Shown here in pieces: positions 1-10,855 of a DNA stretch of 64,000 nucleotides. A program made the translations under genes and the position numbers. Source of the stretch: Immersiella caudata (taxonomy: Eukaryota; Ascomycota; Sordariomycetes; Sordariales; Lasiosphaeriaceae); the NCBI GenBank assembly GCA_030512335.1, contig JAULSU010000007.1:2480001-2544000 (forward strand), in the 5' to 3' direction. How positions within the stretch are numbered: position 1 is the first letter of the stretch; each line of letters begins with the position of its first letter. A model generated the notes under the pieces. It searched no databases. It saw only the letters and a list, made by a program, of their open reading frames with translations, and was not told the origin of the DNA.

Positions 1-891
1 GATGACGGCCCAGACAAAGACGTCGACGAAGCGTGGGCCCCTGAAGGAGCCCGCAGAGATCCAGACGATGTTGCGATTTTCTGAGAGGCCAAAGTTGCGC
101 ATGCCTTCGCCGAGGGCGGCCTCGACACCTTCTACCTCGACAAAGAGATCGCCGGTCTTGTTGCCGCTGGAGAAAAGCGTGATGGGGGTTTCTGGGGTGT
201 ATTCACACTCGGCGCCCCACGACGAGTTCCACTCGTTGGGCTGGTATACCCAGTCCACTCGGTTATCGGGGAGCCAGTCGACAGTCTGGTCGAGGGGGAA
301 GTCGGCCTTGATGAGTCGGTCCATGGTGTTGTTCCACCCAACCACCGTGCTGGTGATTCCAGTGAAGGAGGACCTTGCTCGGACGCCGCGAACAGGGATT
401 TGCTTCAGTTCGGAACCAATCCGGGTAGATGATACGGCTAGAGGCGCAGAAGCGATGGCCACCGCTGTCAAGACCACGATCAAGAGGCCTTGCGAGATCA
501 GCTTCCAGAGCAGTCCTCGTCCGAGACCGCGGCGGAGAAGGGGGACGATGTCGACGACATCGCCGATTCCGCTGGGGAAGAAAAGAGCTATAAGTCGGGT
601 CGATCCCTTGTGCGAGGGTACCTTGAGGGCCGAGGATTTCCATGAGCAGTATGCCTGTGGCAAATATCAGCTCATTATCTCCTTTTTGGGAAATTTTCTG
701 TTGTCTCGGGAGCCTCGAGAGAGTTTTCGCTCCCGAGACAACAGAAAAAGGACAAAACGGGAAAGAAAAACACTCCAATTTGCACTCACGACTACCCACA
801 CGCCGGCAAAGCAGAGAACATTGATGAGCAGCGCCAGCACCGCCCTGACCGCACCCAGGTCCCAGTTGGAGGGGAAGGATATCCAGATCAT
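1..891 (-). CDS. Uncharacterised membrane protein, 3' end beyond the window
   Basis: Two exons are visible on the minus strand: 891-790 (34 residues, start MIWISFPSNW) and 654 down past position 1. They are separated by a GTGAGT...CACAG intron at 655-789. The frame continues unbroken through exon 2 to the window edge. Exon 1 and the start of exon 2 form a hydrophobic segment (VLALLINVLCFAGVWVV). A second one (GLLIVVLTAVAIASAPLAV) follows about residue 90. After it comes a soluble-looking, presumably extracellular region with N-x-S/T sites (NNT, NSS, NKT). I do not recognise the family. A fungal integral membrane protein with a large ectodomain is an inference. A second intron ending at a CCCCAG just downstream was considered, but the unspliced frame is open and reads better. 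The intron contains a perfect 19-bp inverted repeat. Confidence 0.6.
694..748. repeat. Perfect 19-bp inverted repeat inside an intron
   Basis: The arms are 694-712 and 730-748, exactly complementary, with a 17-nt spacer that itself contains CTCGAG. The hairpin lies entirely inside the 135-nt intron (655-789) of the membrane-protein gene. It would fold strongly in the pre-mRNA on either strand. Confidence 0.85.
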
Positions 892-1963
892 GACAGCGTC
901 TTAGTCGTCGCACGTGGCCGTCATCTCCGAGTCCGAAATCGCTGAAACGAGAAGTGGGGAGTCATGGATCGGAGGAATGACTGCGGCGGGAAGGACGGGA
1001 GCGGTCCGTTCGTCTTTGTATGATCTATAGCGCCTGTTCGGTGCCTAGCCGGCATCCTTCTTCCCCAGCCCATGGGTTTTCTTCCCGTTGCAGTGCATCG
1101 TATCCTTAGCCGCGTCCAAATCGGTCTCTGTTGGCAATGCAGATTTAGCATGAAACCGCCCGTTTGCCCCGCGACCGCCACCAACGCTGTTCCGTAGGGC
1201 TGCACCGGTTGGCACGCTGTCGGCTATCTAAACCTGGAAACCGCTTGTTGTGTCGTCCAACCATCGGCGCCGGGAGCCATGCACTGGTGTGGCTGGGTAA
1301 GCACTAACAAGCGCCAAGCCGTCTCTCCGTTCCTGCCACCCGAGGTGCGGCACTTGATTGCTTGTCGCGCACCAGAGGACGAGCGGCCGCTGCGATCTTC
1401 GACGAGGAGCGATTCTCTGAGTGGTGTTGGAGATGCGTCGGACAATCTGCCCCTGCATCGGTCTTTCTGACTGTCTGCGTGACTCGAGCCAATCTGACGA
1501 TGTTGCTTGGGCAGGGAGAGATGATTCCCGAAGAAGGACCTGAGGAGAAGGGATGGATATTACTGATCAATAGTATTGGCGAAGCTGTGGAGTTGTGGTG
1601 CGCTCGCAAACCGAACGCGATGGTCGTGCTGCGAGAAAATGCCAAGATGGCCGAGTGATCTAAGGCGCCGTGCCCAGGTGAATGTTTTTCCACCTTCACT
1701 GCAATTTTAGCGTCAACAAAAGGCAACAGACTCATATTTCTGATGGATTTGATTGGCCAGCACCATCTTTTCTTCCTCCTTTTCCAACCCCAACCCTTTC
1801 CCCCTCCATCGATGGACGCGATGGTCGACGTTGATTGTCTGCACTTTGTAACACTCCAACCCGGTATATGATGTTGTGCAGTAGATCATTTGGACCCTAA
1901 ACGATTGATTGTTGTGCAGTTGAGAAATTCCGAGTCCCATGCCCTGATCGAGCCTGGGCTCCA
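892..1963. other. Intergenic region, no supported gene
   Basis: This is the upstream region of the leftmost gene and the downstream region of the 1964-2566 gene. The only open frame of note is a 98-residue one on the plus strand at 1362-1658. It lacks recognisable domains, and the opposite strand is open at the same place. I do not call it. Confidence 0.5.
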
Positions 1964-2566
1964 TCACTTTTCCCTACGGGATGCAGCAAAGTCGACCCAG
2001 GCCAAGATGGACGAGATAAAGTGCAGTATTCTGCAGTCCTGTGTCAGCCTAAACCAAGTCATGACTCGAAAGACACTGCATTAACTTACGCAATAGGAAT
2101 AACGAATACAAACGATATCCCAGTGATCCTGTTGGCCCTGAGGCGCTCATCCACATGGTCGCAATCTGTAATCGGCACATTGACATTGCACCCCTCCAGA
2201 TACCCATTCAGAGCAAAAGTAAACATCGCCAAGACGATCACCAAGCCGGCCGTGAAGAGCTCCAAGATGGCTAGATACAACGTGGGAAGCCGAGGCACGC
2301 GTCTTTTCGCATCAGCAAGTCCCGCGATCTGCGCGATGTCGATACCGAGCGCCCAAAAGCCCTGGCAATGAATCAGCGTCTCTTCACCTTAACCTCGACG
2401 GCATACGTACCGCAAAGAACCTCCCTGCCAAAGCTTTGCCATACCCAAATCCGATGTTCGCAGCGCAACTGCACAACGCGATGAGAATCACGCATGCCAA
2501 GGCCGACAGCCCATGCGGAACGAGTCGCCAAATCGCCTGCGGCTCTGGGTATCTTGGACGCGCCAT
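1964..2566 (-). CDS. Small four-helix integral membrane protein (MARVEL-like layout)
   Basis: Three exons give a protein of about 164 residues: 2566-2411, 2361-2090 and 2030-1964. The introns are GTACGT...CCAG (49 nt) and GTAAGT...CTGCAG (59 nt). The start ATG gives MARPRYPEPQAIWRLVP, followed by four hydrophobic stretches. These are near residues 19-36, 50-65, 77-98 and 137-158. The loop between the third and fourth contains two Cys and a charged stretch. The length and four-helix pattern resemble fungal MARVEL-type proteins, but no diagnostic motif is visible, so the family is inference. The alternative acceptor giving a 41-nt second intron also stays in frame and would insert nine residues. 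Confidence 0.6.
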
Positions 2567-3067
2567 GATGCTCCTACAGTGGTATTGCAACTCTTCGATG
2601 GGCTGCAGCAACCAACAGTGAGGGCGCAGGGGCAAAAGCGCAATCGCGACTGTTTTAATATTGGGGATCCACCGCTTAGGAGGATTCTGCTCATTTCGGC
2701 AGCGGGCCCAACGGCCGACGTTGCTTGGTTCGCGGATTGCTGTGCCCGTTAGCTGTGGATCCTTTGCAAGTGCTTTGGACCAATGGGGACTCGCATTCGC
2801 GGTGGTAATCCGTGTGTTGCTGTTGGAAGAAAAGGTGTTCCCATCGCTGGTAAGAATGTTCGGTGGCGTCCTGTTGTGTAGCGTTAGTTGTGATTGTTGG
2901 CATTTGGTGATGCTCACTGGGATTGGTGGCTCTTGCCTTCGGAGGCGCCAAGAAGGCGCACCCCACACATGGGTGCCCAACGTGTTTTTCAGTTTAGCAA
3001 CTTCGATTGCTCTCGACTTCACCTCTGCACCGTGGTCAACTTGTTGGCCGCAGTGGGAAACATCACA
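2567..3067. other. Divergent intergenic region
   Basis: This lies between the minus-strand four-helix gene and the plus-strand membrane-protein remnant, so it probably holds both promoters. Several overlapping open frames run through it on both strands. None shows a domain, and I see no clear TATA element. Confidence 0.4.
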
Positions 3068-4020
3068 ATGGCAGACGCGGGATGGATCGCGTTCTGGATT
3101 CTGTCGGGGCTCTGCGTCCTGGCTGAAATACAGCCCGTCTTCTTCGTTCAATTTTATCAACTTCCTGATTGTCATGCGCATCCGCAACAACGACATGCCC
3201 CCGAATTGCTGGTACGGCCTGTGGTTCAGTTTCCTGTTCATCGGTAGGATGTGGCATGTCAGCTTCGAGACTGAGGCCGGGTATACCCTCTCAGCTATCT
3301 TGTTGATGGTTCGGCTCTGCATCAGTTCTGACTATCAGATGCCAACAGCGACATATTGGGTCCTTCACATATGGCTTAGCCTCATAGTCGGACCTTATGC
3401 TCTAGAAGACCCGAAGAAAAGTTACAATACGGCATCCATCGTCAGCTTCGCACTGCTCGTCTTCAACTGCTACATCGGCAGCTAGGGAATGATCCATCTT
3501 CCCCTGCTTCGAATTATTCATTACTTAACTGCCGCGTTGGCTTGGATCGCTATCATCGTAACCGCCATTATCGCCTACAAGCAACAGTTTATCATTGCCC
3601 TGGCTATGTGGTTCACCTCCATGGGCATCTTTCACCAGTATATGTGGCCCTCGTGGGACCAAGATGTTGCCGGAATCTGCACTGTGAGTCCTGGGGATTT
3701 CCAACCACTTCTGGTAAACATATTCGCTGACGTTCCAGTAGGTTGCCTGGTCGATCCACCTACTAACGATGTGGTCTTGCTTCGCAACTAGCTTGCCGAG
3801 TCTGATTTACCGGCCATTGCTCGGGTTACTGCTAGGACTCGGCCTCGTCATCCGCCCCGATCAATCGCTCGGTAGATTCGTGGTTTGGACGACGAGCGTA
3901 TTGGTGCTACGGTACATCCTGTTCGCTTGCTACATCGTCTATTATGTTGATTTCAATGTCATTTGGCAGTCCTTTCCGTTCTATTACTTCAGTGATACAT
4001 GGAGGGTCAGCAGGGCCAGA
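3068..4020 (+). pseudogene. Disrupted multi-pass membrane protein gene
   Basis: The sequence starts MADAGWIAFWILSGLCVLAE. Near 3143 the hydrophobic reading then moves to another frame, as if one base were inserted. That frame continues with several hydrophobic segments (WYGLWFSFLFIGRMW, TYWVLHIWLSLIVG, SIVSFALLVFNCYIG). It hits TAG at 3483-3485 and carries on in the same frame (LRIIHYLTAALAWIAIIVTAIIAY). After a regular intron at about 3685-3739 (GTGAGT...AGTAG) it continues with VAWSIHLLTMWSC and two more hydrophobic segments, ending near 4010. Coding-like hydrophobic sequence on both sides of the stop argues for a once functional seven- or eight-helix protein. The stop is where TGG (Trp) would fit, a G-to-A change. 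Assembly error cannot be excluded. The family is unknown to me. Confidence 0.55.
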
Positions 4021-4497
4021 CGGCTTCCTCTCAGCTCCCGAGAAGCTGGGCTGTCGAGTCTAAACAGTCTGTGTGGGAGATGCGCCTTTGTCGAAAGATC
4101 TAGGCTTATCATGGGCTCAAGAATGGGCTTGTTTCGCATGGTTGAATGGCACGACTTTCACACCAGAGGGGAATTCATCGCCATATTTTCCTCTGATGCA
4201 TCGGCGGACACGACCGATATACCACACTCTGCCCGAGCCGACTGCCAACTATGCCTTTTACTGTGGCATTCCATGACGCCGCGGTGACGGGCCGCCCTTG
4301 TGTTAAGGTGTGGGAAGAACGGCCGCTCTCTCCATTCACGTATGTACAGCTACACTGGGGCGGCACGGCGGTGGGAGGACGACTGTTGGTACATCGCGGC
4401 GAGCCCTCCATCACTAGTGAGCAATCCTGGGACGCATTACCCATGGACAAGGCTGACACGGCGCAGCGTCGAAAGCTATCAAGCAAGCCAAAACTAG

Positions 4498-6415
4498 CTC
4501 GTCTGAACATTTCGAACAAGCAAAGGAGTGGATGTCGAAGTACAAAGACAGCCACAAGATCTGCCGAGGCCCCGGAAACGCCTTTCCATACCACCCAGCA
4601 CGCATTGTGGAAATTATTGGTGGCGATGGGTGGCAGCCGGGGAGAGCTCCGTCCGTCATCAGGGTTGTCAACACATCCGATATGGACGAGGCTCCTCTGC
4701 GTGACAGGTATCTGGCATCTAGTCACTGCTGGGGTCCTCGGTCTGACATGCGCTTCAAGCTTTTGGCTAGCAACCTCGCCTGTTGTTGCAACCACATTGA
4801 CTTCTCCAGTCTGTCACGAAACGTGCAAGACGCCATCACCGTGACTCTCGCCCTAGGCTACAGCTACATCTGGATTGACTCCCTCTGCATTATCCAGTAC
4901 GACCCGCCCAACTCCTCGGACACATCCTGGAAGACGGACTGGGACGCCGAAGCCCCGAAGATGGGCTCTGTCTACTCCAATGCCGCGTGCACAATCGCCT
5001 CGACAGGTTTCGATACTAGCGCAGGGGGTTGTTTTCACGGTCGCGAAATGTCCACTCTGCTGCCAATCAAGATCGGCGTCTCCTCGTCCGATGCATTACT
5101 TCCTTACTTCATCTACATTCGCCGGGATGACATTGCCGAGTTCACCCGCGGCGTCGACTTGGCTCCCCTGAACACCCGCGGGTGGGTCATGCAGGAGCGT
5201 CTTCTCTCTCGTCGGTTACTGCACTTTGGCGCAGACATCATGTTTTGGGAGTGCTGCGGACGAGCAGCATCCGAGCTCAACTCTCAAGGTTACACGTACA
5301 AGTGCGCTGTAGATTTCAAGGATATCTACGCATCTGACCTAAGTGGATACGCCGAGAACCAAGGCGCGACGCGAGAATCTGAGTTGGACGGAGAACGCTT
5401 AAGTTGGGGCGGTGAAGGCTACATCACCAGGCGACCGCCGCCCGCGATGATTGACCCGGATGCGCCGAGGGGCAGCGAGGAGGCAGGGCAACTGAAGAGG
5501 GGGTTTTGGAGGAATGTTTTGAAGGAGAATCCTGCCGGCTGGGACACGGATGAGAAGCATGACGGGGAGGAAAGGTTGATGGGACTCAGGACTGCATTTG
5601 AGAGGCTGAGGAGGGAGGGAGCGTTTTCCAAAGGCAAAGAGGTGGGGAGGGACAGCTTCAGTCAAGTGTGGTATGATGTGGTGGAATCATACTCGCGGAT
5701 GAAGTTGACGAAGCCGAGGGACAAGTTGATGGCACTGAAGGGCATCGAGGACGAGGCCGCGAGGGCTACCAAGTTTACGTATCTGAAAGGGGTGTGGCAG
5801 AACAGTCTGGTGACTGATTTGCTTTGGTTTGCGATTGAAGGGCCAGGAAAGAGGCTGTTCGATGACCAGGGCGTACCGGTAGCCCCGACTTGGTCCTGGG
5901 CGTCTATCGAGGGAGTGGTTGCCTTGGATCTGCTGCCCGAGAACGCGAAAGAAGATATCCAGGATCAGAAGATGCTGGCGAGGATTGACCATGTAAGCCC
6001 GGCTGATGATGATCTTGCACAGATGAAGATTTCACTGTGCACGCCCATGTTGGCTGTTAACTTGGTGCGGGACGCCGGCGCAGGCAACTGCTGGGTCCAA
6101 ATAGAACGGCAAGCAAAGCCAGCAGCGAGAGCATTCTTAGATGTGGAGTTGCCCGAAGGTTCGGGCACGAAGGATTTGGTTTGCGCGTCTTTTTTGGTGC
6201 TGAAACGCGCAAAAAAGTGGGCGAAATTCAAGTCCTCCAGTGAAGACGTGCAGGGTTTGGTGTTGAGGAGGGTGAGGGCTGATGTTTACGAGCGAGTTGG
6301 GTATTTCACCACAAGCTACATGGCAGCGTCGAGAGCGGCTAAAAAAGGTCGCAGAGCAATGAAGAAGGCGGATGAACGGGATATTTACTTGACAGGCTGG
6401 GCAGGTTTAACGTGA
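4498..6415 (+). CDS. Heterokaryon incompatibility (HET) domain protein
   Basis: The open frame runs from ATG 4532 to TGA 6415 (627 residues). The three conserved HET blocks are present: RYLASSHCWG near residue 60, GYSYIWIDSLCIIQ near 108, and LNTRGWVMQERLLSRRLLHFG near 210. The last is followed by FWEC. HET proteins act in non-self recognition and programmed cell death after hyphal fusion; the role here is inferred from the domain. The frame is open upstream to about 4455 and reads FEQAKEWMSKYK, which is typical of the region before the HET core. The true start is therefore probably in an upstream exon joined at an acceptor near 4497. Upstream frames at about 4080-4280 contain a Cys-x-Leu-Cys stretch (CQLCLLLW) like HET N-termini, but I could not join them in frame. 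The C-terminal part (rich in K/R) is not a known effector domain. Confidence 0.8.
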
Positions 6416-6865
6416 GGGGAAAAAAAAGCTGTGCGACCGTAGTTACAGTTTCTACAAGGTTTGTCCGAAGGCGGACCCGCGAGGTAATCCAATGCCAGCA
6501 AGAGAGCTCCACCAAGGCCAAGCTGTTTGTTGCGCAGATGGTGTTGACTTTCAACCTCTGCCTGTCGCTTCTCGCAGTGGCGGAGAAGCACTTATCTGTT
6601 CAAAATGGGAAGTGAATTGCTTGGAGTCCGTGGTTTCCCATCAGCAGTTTTGTGGCGGTACAGGTGATGCTTGATGCGAGCGGTGGCTTTTTCACCACAA
6701 GGTAGGCAACCCCTTGAATGGGTTATACTTTGGGGTTTAAATTTTCGATAGACGGGAATGGCTAGGATCCCTTGCAAGCTCATAACGCAACTTGCCGTCG
6801 ATGACATAACAGGTGCCATCAAAACTCCTCCAGGAGATCCCATTCGTGGGGGCAAAAAGATCGCA
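6416..6865. other. Intergenic region
   Basis: This is the 3' flank of the HET gene and the 3' flank of the minus-strand tRNA-Arg. I see no gene or repeat here. Confidence 0.5.
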
Positions 6866-6949
6866 CGATCCACCCAGGGGTCGAACCTGGAACCTCCTGA
6901 TCACTTTCTCAAGTCGTAGTCAGACGCTCTGCCATTGAGCCAGCGGACC
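6866..6949 (-). tRNA. tRNA-Arg (anticodon ACG), intron-containing
   Basis: The minus strand folds as a full cloverleaf. The acceptor arms GGTCCGC and GTGGATC pair over seven positions, with two G-T pairs. The D-arm is GCTC/GAGC. The anticodon loop is CTACGA plus A38, with anticodon ACG at 6915-6917. The T-arm is CCAGG-TTCGACC-CCTGG. A 12-nt intron (6902-6913) sits after position 37, the canonical tRNA intron site. The A and B box positions are occupied by GGCTCAATGG-like and GGTTCGACC sequences, as expected for Pol III. ACG becomes ICG and reads CGU, CGC and CGA arginine codons. Confidence 0.93.
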
Positions 6950-7342
6950 ACTTGATGATTTGTCCACCAGAAAAGACAGGTGTTCTGTCGCCGGCCCTCG
7001 ACGCTTGTTGCCCTAGAATCTTGCAATCAAACTCTGGCATGGAGGCAGTCGATCTCATATGATGAGCAAAGTTAGATGCATTTCAAAATGACTACAGTAC
7101 GTACACTAAGGATGACCCCGAAAGAAAGGGGATGTGGGTTTCTGTCACCCACACCTGCTCCCACAAGTGGTGTGTCTCTCCTGCCTCGTTGGCGCCGAAG
7201 TCTGTAGCATTCTCAGCTCCTCCACCTTTCGGAATCACGGCGATGGGCGCAAGGCTGGAATACGTCATGCGAGGCTCCGCTTCATTTACCACACTATCCC
7301 CGTCCGTTAGCTTGCTTGAAACCTGGTGGGAATGATACTAAC
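6950..7342. other. Intergenic region
   Basis: This is the 5' flank of tRNA-Arg and the downstream flank of the decayed oxygenase gene. A 67-residue plus-strand frame (7132-7335) has no recognisable feature. Confidence 0.4.
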
Positions 7343-8660
7343 TCACGTAAGCTCACGTAAAATCCAAGAGATCTGCGGCTCTGTATGCCCATGGCGATTA
7401 TTAAGCCAGTACACTTCCTTCCCATCAATGAATCCCGTACTTTGAACCAAGGGGCGGCCGTGACCTGGATCGCCTCCGCGTAGCATCATGGAGATTCTCT
7501 CATTTTCTAGGCGATTCCACTTTCTGCGCTCCGGCATTTGCTTCCCAGTCCACTTGTTCCACTCTGTTTTAGTGTCGTCGAGGTCGTCATACCTTCCCTT
7601 CCATTGTGTGAAGTTGCAAGAGAGCCCGATGGCCACCGGGTTGGTTGCATACTCACGCAGGAAGCGGTTATATGCACTACCTGGGTCATTTGAATCAGAG
7701 CCTACAACATTTCTATCAGAGTCGACTCCGTCCTCGTAATGCTCTTGGCGCATTTGGTGAAACAGGCGGTCGATAGCGGGGCGGGAGACGACCTTGAGCC
7801 CGAAGGAGCGGAATATCTCGTAAAAGAGCATGTCGGCGGCTTTGAGGTCGTCAGGAGGCAGGAAGTTGAGCGTTGTGTTTGTTGTGTGCGGGTAGGTGTG
7901 GCTGCAATAATAGTCGATGAACCCCTCTGCGATGTCCCTCAGTCATCTCAAGGACTTCGTGCTCGCAGTCTCTATAAAAGGCAGCCTAGCGGATGGGTTG
8001 CTGGTCCCTGCCGCTCCAGTCAAACTTGACGGTTTGGCCCTTGTGGCGGACCTCAAGGGCGCCGCCGGTATGTTCGACGGAGAACGGGGAGTGTCAACGA
8101 TGCCCAGCTCATACGAGTTGAAGGTGGAAGAGAAGAGCTCGGGGTCCAGCTTTGTAGCTTTGCGGTAGGACTCGTCTTAGACGCCGACACCGCTGAGGCC
8201 GAAGGTCGCGGGCTGCATGTCCTTTAGGAGCTGCTGGAGGTTTCCTTGCGTGGTTGGATCGAGTGGGAAGGTGAGTTTAGTACGAGAAGCCGGGGCAGTG
8301 ACGTCTTGGGAGTCCCATCTCAGATGAACAGGAGGGCTGCTGCGAGAAGGCTCTTCTGGGAGCTGCGGAACGGGTTCACGAGGGGAGAGATGCGGTGGCA
8401 AAAGGTGTGCGAATTTTGGTCTCTTGCCAGGGGGTCCATGAATGTCTTGGGACCCGGGAGGGTTAGGAGGGGGTTCCTTCGGGAGTGGCTAGCTGGGGAT
8501 CTGCGATGCGGTTGCTTCGAGTTGGATGGGGATGGTGCCTCTGCAGGTGAAGGTGAAGTCGGTGAGGTTTGACTCCCTCGCCACGGATTGAAGGAGTTGC
8601 TGGAAGAGGGCGAGGTGGCTTTCGGGATCGCCGAGGGGCCGGCGCGCCGCTGATGTTGGG
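7343..8660 (-). pseudogene. Decayed 2-oxoglutarate/Fe(II) oxygenase (prolyl 4-hydroxylase-like)
   Basis: Reading the minus strand, blocks of a fungal 2OG-Fe(II) oxygenase family appear in order but in different frames. They are LALFQQLLQSVARESNLTDF, FTFTCRGTIPI, LLKDMQPATFGLSG, ESYRKATKLDPELFSSTF, YELGIVDT, GGALEVRHKG and KFDWSG. These are followed by AAFYRDCEHEVLE, and lastly a 160-residue open frame (7831-7343). Lesions are TAG 8489-8491, TAA 8177-8179 where the family has Tyr, TAG 7986-7988 where it has Trp, and a frame change near 8085. The stretch between YELGIVDT and GGALEVRHKG normally holds the HxD iron-binding motif and is deleted, so no active enzyme can be made. The family assignment rests on the DCEHEVLE, HKG and FDWSG blocks. 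Confidence 0.75.
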
Positions 8661-10504
8661 AGGAATCCATGATCGTTGGCGTGAGTGAGGATTGACCTCT
8701 GGAATATTCAGTCAGTTGGTGGTAAGGGCGCTGTTTTGTATCCGAATCGTTGAGCTTTCCTTGTGAGAAACTGTGGGGGCTTGAGTTTGATGCCTGATTC
8801 TGTCTCGGCGCACAGGGCCGTGGACGAAAAGGAAAATGCTGGTGCGGAGGTCCACAGTGGAAACTGTACAATTTCACAGCTCTGGCTGGCCCGTGTCGCG
8901 GCGCGCGTTTCTTTTCCGGATTCCACAAATCATCGCATGTCAAATTCTCCCTACATCCAGCCACCAGCCCAGACCATTGATGGTTCATTCTTGGGAATCG
9001 GAGTCATCGTTCAGACTCGGACACTCCCTACTTACAGTGTTGTCGCCTGCCTGCCCATGCTTTCTCACTGGCCTCCTAAAGTGGTCGGGTGCCACTGGCG
9101 ATATGATCGTGCCACAAACCGCTCTGGATACCAGAATCATTCGAGACACCAGAATCCTTCGATGCACCCACGACAAAAGGTTTGACGCTGCTGGCAGAGC
9201 GAACCTGGGCTGGAGCGTCTTGCAAGCCACGTCGAGAGGAAGACCAATCATCGACCGATGTGGCTGCCAGCTGAACTGTGCACCGTAGGCCTCATCGCTG
9301 AACAGCAACATGACCATCACCTGATGGTTTTTCTGAAGCAACACGGCAATCCCGACAACTATCGCTGCCTTCAATTTCCGGATAGATAAGCCCCTGACGG
9401 TCCTCGACCCTCTCACTTGAACTCACCCTTCCACCACTTCATCCTTTCAAAATCGAAGCCTTCACTCACAACAACTGAAAACGAGAAACACCACCAACGC
9501 CCAGCCCTGCACGGAGTGGCGTACCCCCGACTTTGAGCTCGTTTCCTTTGACGGACATACATTCGTGGGCGAAACTGCCGCCAAGGCGTTGCATCTTTGA
9601 GGCTCTACGAGAAGTCGACTGTGGAAATGGGATGTGGTTTACATGGAGATACCGAGAGAGGGTATGAGGGATGGGCAATGGGGAGAATTTACCTTGACTT
9701 TGTGGGAGGAGAGGAGGGGCAGGAGAAGGGGGTTCTGGATGAGGAAGGCAGGGCGCGGGATTTTGCGGTATGTTGATCGTCTTGAGATCAGGGGCCGATG
9801 TTGGCTGACTGGTTGCAGGTCCCGAGGGCCTATGAATGCGCCTTTGCCCGCGATGAGAGCGGCCCTGTGGGTGGTGTGAAGCTGAGAAAGATGGATATCG
9901 TGTGAGACTTTGGCGTTGTGGCCAAGGGATCGGCGAAAAGGGGGTTGGTGCATCAAGATTGGAGTGTGTCAGCCGGGAGGATTTTCCCCGTGTAGGGAGG
10001 TCGGTCGCTATTGGACTCGCGAGTACTGTCTAGGCAGCTAGGCAGCTAGGCTTTCATTTTTCTTTTGTAGCTATGCTGGTTCCTTCAAATGATGAGTGAC
10101 CCAGCCTTGGACTTCACGCAAAGTTCATGTTCGCCCCCTTTTCTTCGCACCGAACGGATGAGATCGCCCATATATACCTGGGCCTCACAGGAAACCTTGC
10201 CCTTTTCTCACCGCGGTATTTTCAGCGTCCTTGATCGTCAGGAATAGATTTAATTGGGTTTGAAGAGACTCGGAGTCGAAGACTTACAACATGGCCTTCA
10301 GGGGGAAGCTGCCGAGCCGCCGGCTCGGCCGCCCATTTTGCGGGTTCTCCTCATCGGTGTAGCCTGCCGTCCGGGATCTTGTTAGTGAAATCTGGTATTA
10401 ACAACCGAGTTTTGTAGGCTGAGATCCTTACTGAACTGCGTACAGACAGACTTACAAAATGAGAAGCTCAAGGTAGCGGTTGGAGACCGTGTTCGGGAAG
10501 GCTT
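8661..10504. other. Long stretch without a supported gene
   Basis: Several open frames of 70-150 residues occur on both strands (for example 9634-9879 plus, 9639-9956 minus, 8985-9416 minus). They overlap each other, start and stop at random and show no domain. Around 10029-10052 the 8-bp unit ctaggcag repeats about two and a half times. A GC-rich palindrome (gccgagccgccggctcggc) lies near 10312-10330. Small spliced genes could be hidden here; I cannot support one. Confidence 0.4.
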
Positions 10505-10855
10505 TCAGCGAACTGCCATTGTAGCAGGTGCTGGCTCACGAGCGACTCGATATATCCTACATATATCACAGAAGTCAGCGATACGCACGGGTGAAGGCAT
10601 TACAGAAAGAGAGAGAGAGAACTTATCACACTGGGTGTAGATGAACTTGGCAACCAGGAGCTCAACGTATGCTGCGGCAACATACTTGGGGTGACGGTTG
10701 GCTTTATAGAGAGCGGCCATGACTTGCGCTACTTCTTCCAACAATATCTCAAGAGCGGATTCTTTGCTCTTAGCGCCCATACCGAGATCCAGAATGTCTC
10801 TTGTCATCATCGCTGTGAGAATGACCGTGTATTCTTCGCTGATAGAAGACGCCAT
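10505..10855 (-). CDS. Small hypothetical alpha-helical protein, 91 residues
   Basis: Two exons, 10855-10632 and 10556-10505, flank an intron at 10557-10631 (GTGTGA...TGTAG). Phase is kept, and the protein ends VAREPAPATMAVR. The start MASSISEEYTVILTAMM was chosen because the CT-rich, AC-rich leader upstream looks like a 5' UTR. The frame is nevertheless open upstream to 11032, which would add about 59 residues. The middle (LEILLEEVAQVMAALYKANR, YVAAAYVELLVAKFIYTQ) is predicted to form amphipathic helices. No family is recognised. There is no signal peptide. Confidence 0.5.
   Translation of the reverse strand: MASSISEEYTVILTAMMTRDILDLGMGAKSKESALEILLEEVAQVMAALYKANRHPKYVAAAYVELLVAKFIYTQCDKFSLSLSVMPSPVRIADFCDICRIYRVAREPAPATMAVR

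Noticed and set aside
2..904. 300-residue plus-strand open frame
   Set aside because: It is the antisense of the minus-strand membrane-protein gene, whose exons have splice sites and hydrophobic segments.
2049..2089. 41-nt second intron in the four-helix gene
   Set aside because: It would be shorter than all other introns in the window; the CTGCAG acceptor gives 59 nt and the same frame.
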